Positions 62,809-64,000 of a stretch of DNA of 64,000 bases are shown here, piece by piece. The notes under the pieces are model-generated. The model saw nothing but the letters and a program-made list of their open reading frames with translations, made no database searches and was not told the DNA's origin. The translations under genes were made by a program, and so were the position numbers. The stretch's first letter is position 1. Every line of letters begins with the position of its first letter. Source of the stretch: Variovorax sp. PBL-H6 (GTDB lineage: Bacteria; Pseudomonadota; Gammaproteobacteria; Burkholderiales; Burkholderiaceae_C); contig NZ_LR594659.1 of NCBI RefSeq assembly GCF_901827155.1, positions 310,001-374,000 on the forward strand, given 5' to 3'.

Positions 62809-62820
62809 CTCGCGCCGCAG

Positions 62821-64000
<1,180 letters not shown>

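Overview
The window is a high-GC, gene-dense chromosomal segment of a betaproteobacterium, most likely Comamonadaceae and close to Variovorax. This rests on the torF-glnK-amtB operon, three orphan Bug/TctC receptors, a split-hpaG homoprotocatechuate operon, the dispersed GC-rich repeats and the overall gene style. No rRNA, tRNA or CRISPR array was seen.

Layout. 1-8640: the end of a branched-chain-type ABC transporter (LivG, LivF), an exported nicotinamidase, and a two-gene nicotinate-dehydrogenase-type molybdoenzyme (nicA, nicB). These are followed by a fumarylacetoacetate-hydrolase-family enzyme and an ABC solute-binding protein. 8677-18213: comM, split after codon 35 by an 8.0 kb integrative element. 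The element carries a large serine recombinase, a phage-A-type HUH replication initiator, a probable replication-relaxation protein, a strong inverted-repeat structure, and a type II restriction-modification operon led by a ribbon-helix-helix protein with its own palindromic operator. Joining the outer ends restores an in-frame ComM. 18226-21268: NtrC-type site, sigma-54 promoter, torF-glnK-amtB and a terminator. 21354-26892: SMP-30-type lactonase, glycolate oxidase subunits glcE-glcF, an NHL-repeat lipoprotein and a small exported protein.

26905-31384: the operon lplT-eamA-gpx, divergent alr, and a broken membrane-protein gene. 31396-36066: a ketopantoate-reductase-like protein, a class II aldolase, a TctC receptor and an IlvD-family dehydratase. 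36134-43342: the operon hpaR-hpaG1-hpaG2-tctC-hpaE-hpaD-hpaF-hpaH-hpaI, which takes homoprotocatechuate to pyruvate and succinate semialdehyde. A perfect 16-bp palindrome lies in front of hpaR. 43460-49677: radA, a small membrane protein, a candidate double-glycine bacteriocin precursor with a possible immunity protein, rdgC, ilvE, a zinc-finger protein and an O-antigen-ligase-like protein.

49678-58911: a remnant of a beta-barrel gene, a two-component system, a three-gene fragment of an aryl-polyene-like pathway (two ketosynthases and a halogenase-like flavoprotein), a vapBC-type toxin-antitoxin pair, ampG and an M48 peptidase. 59055-64000: a decayed SDR gene, a third TctC receptor, a flavin monooxygenase divergent from a LysR regulator, xth and the start of pyrE.

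The most interesting systems are the comM island, which interrupts a transformation helicase gene and carries a restriction system, and the bacteriocin-like gene pair at 45.5-46.1 kb. Next come the exported nicotinamidase beside a nicotinate dehydrogenase, and the palindromic repeat that has become coding sequence inside nicB.
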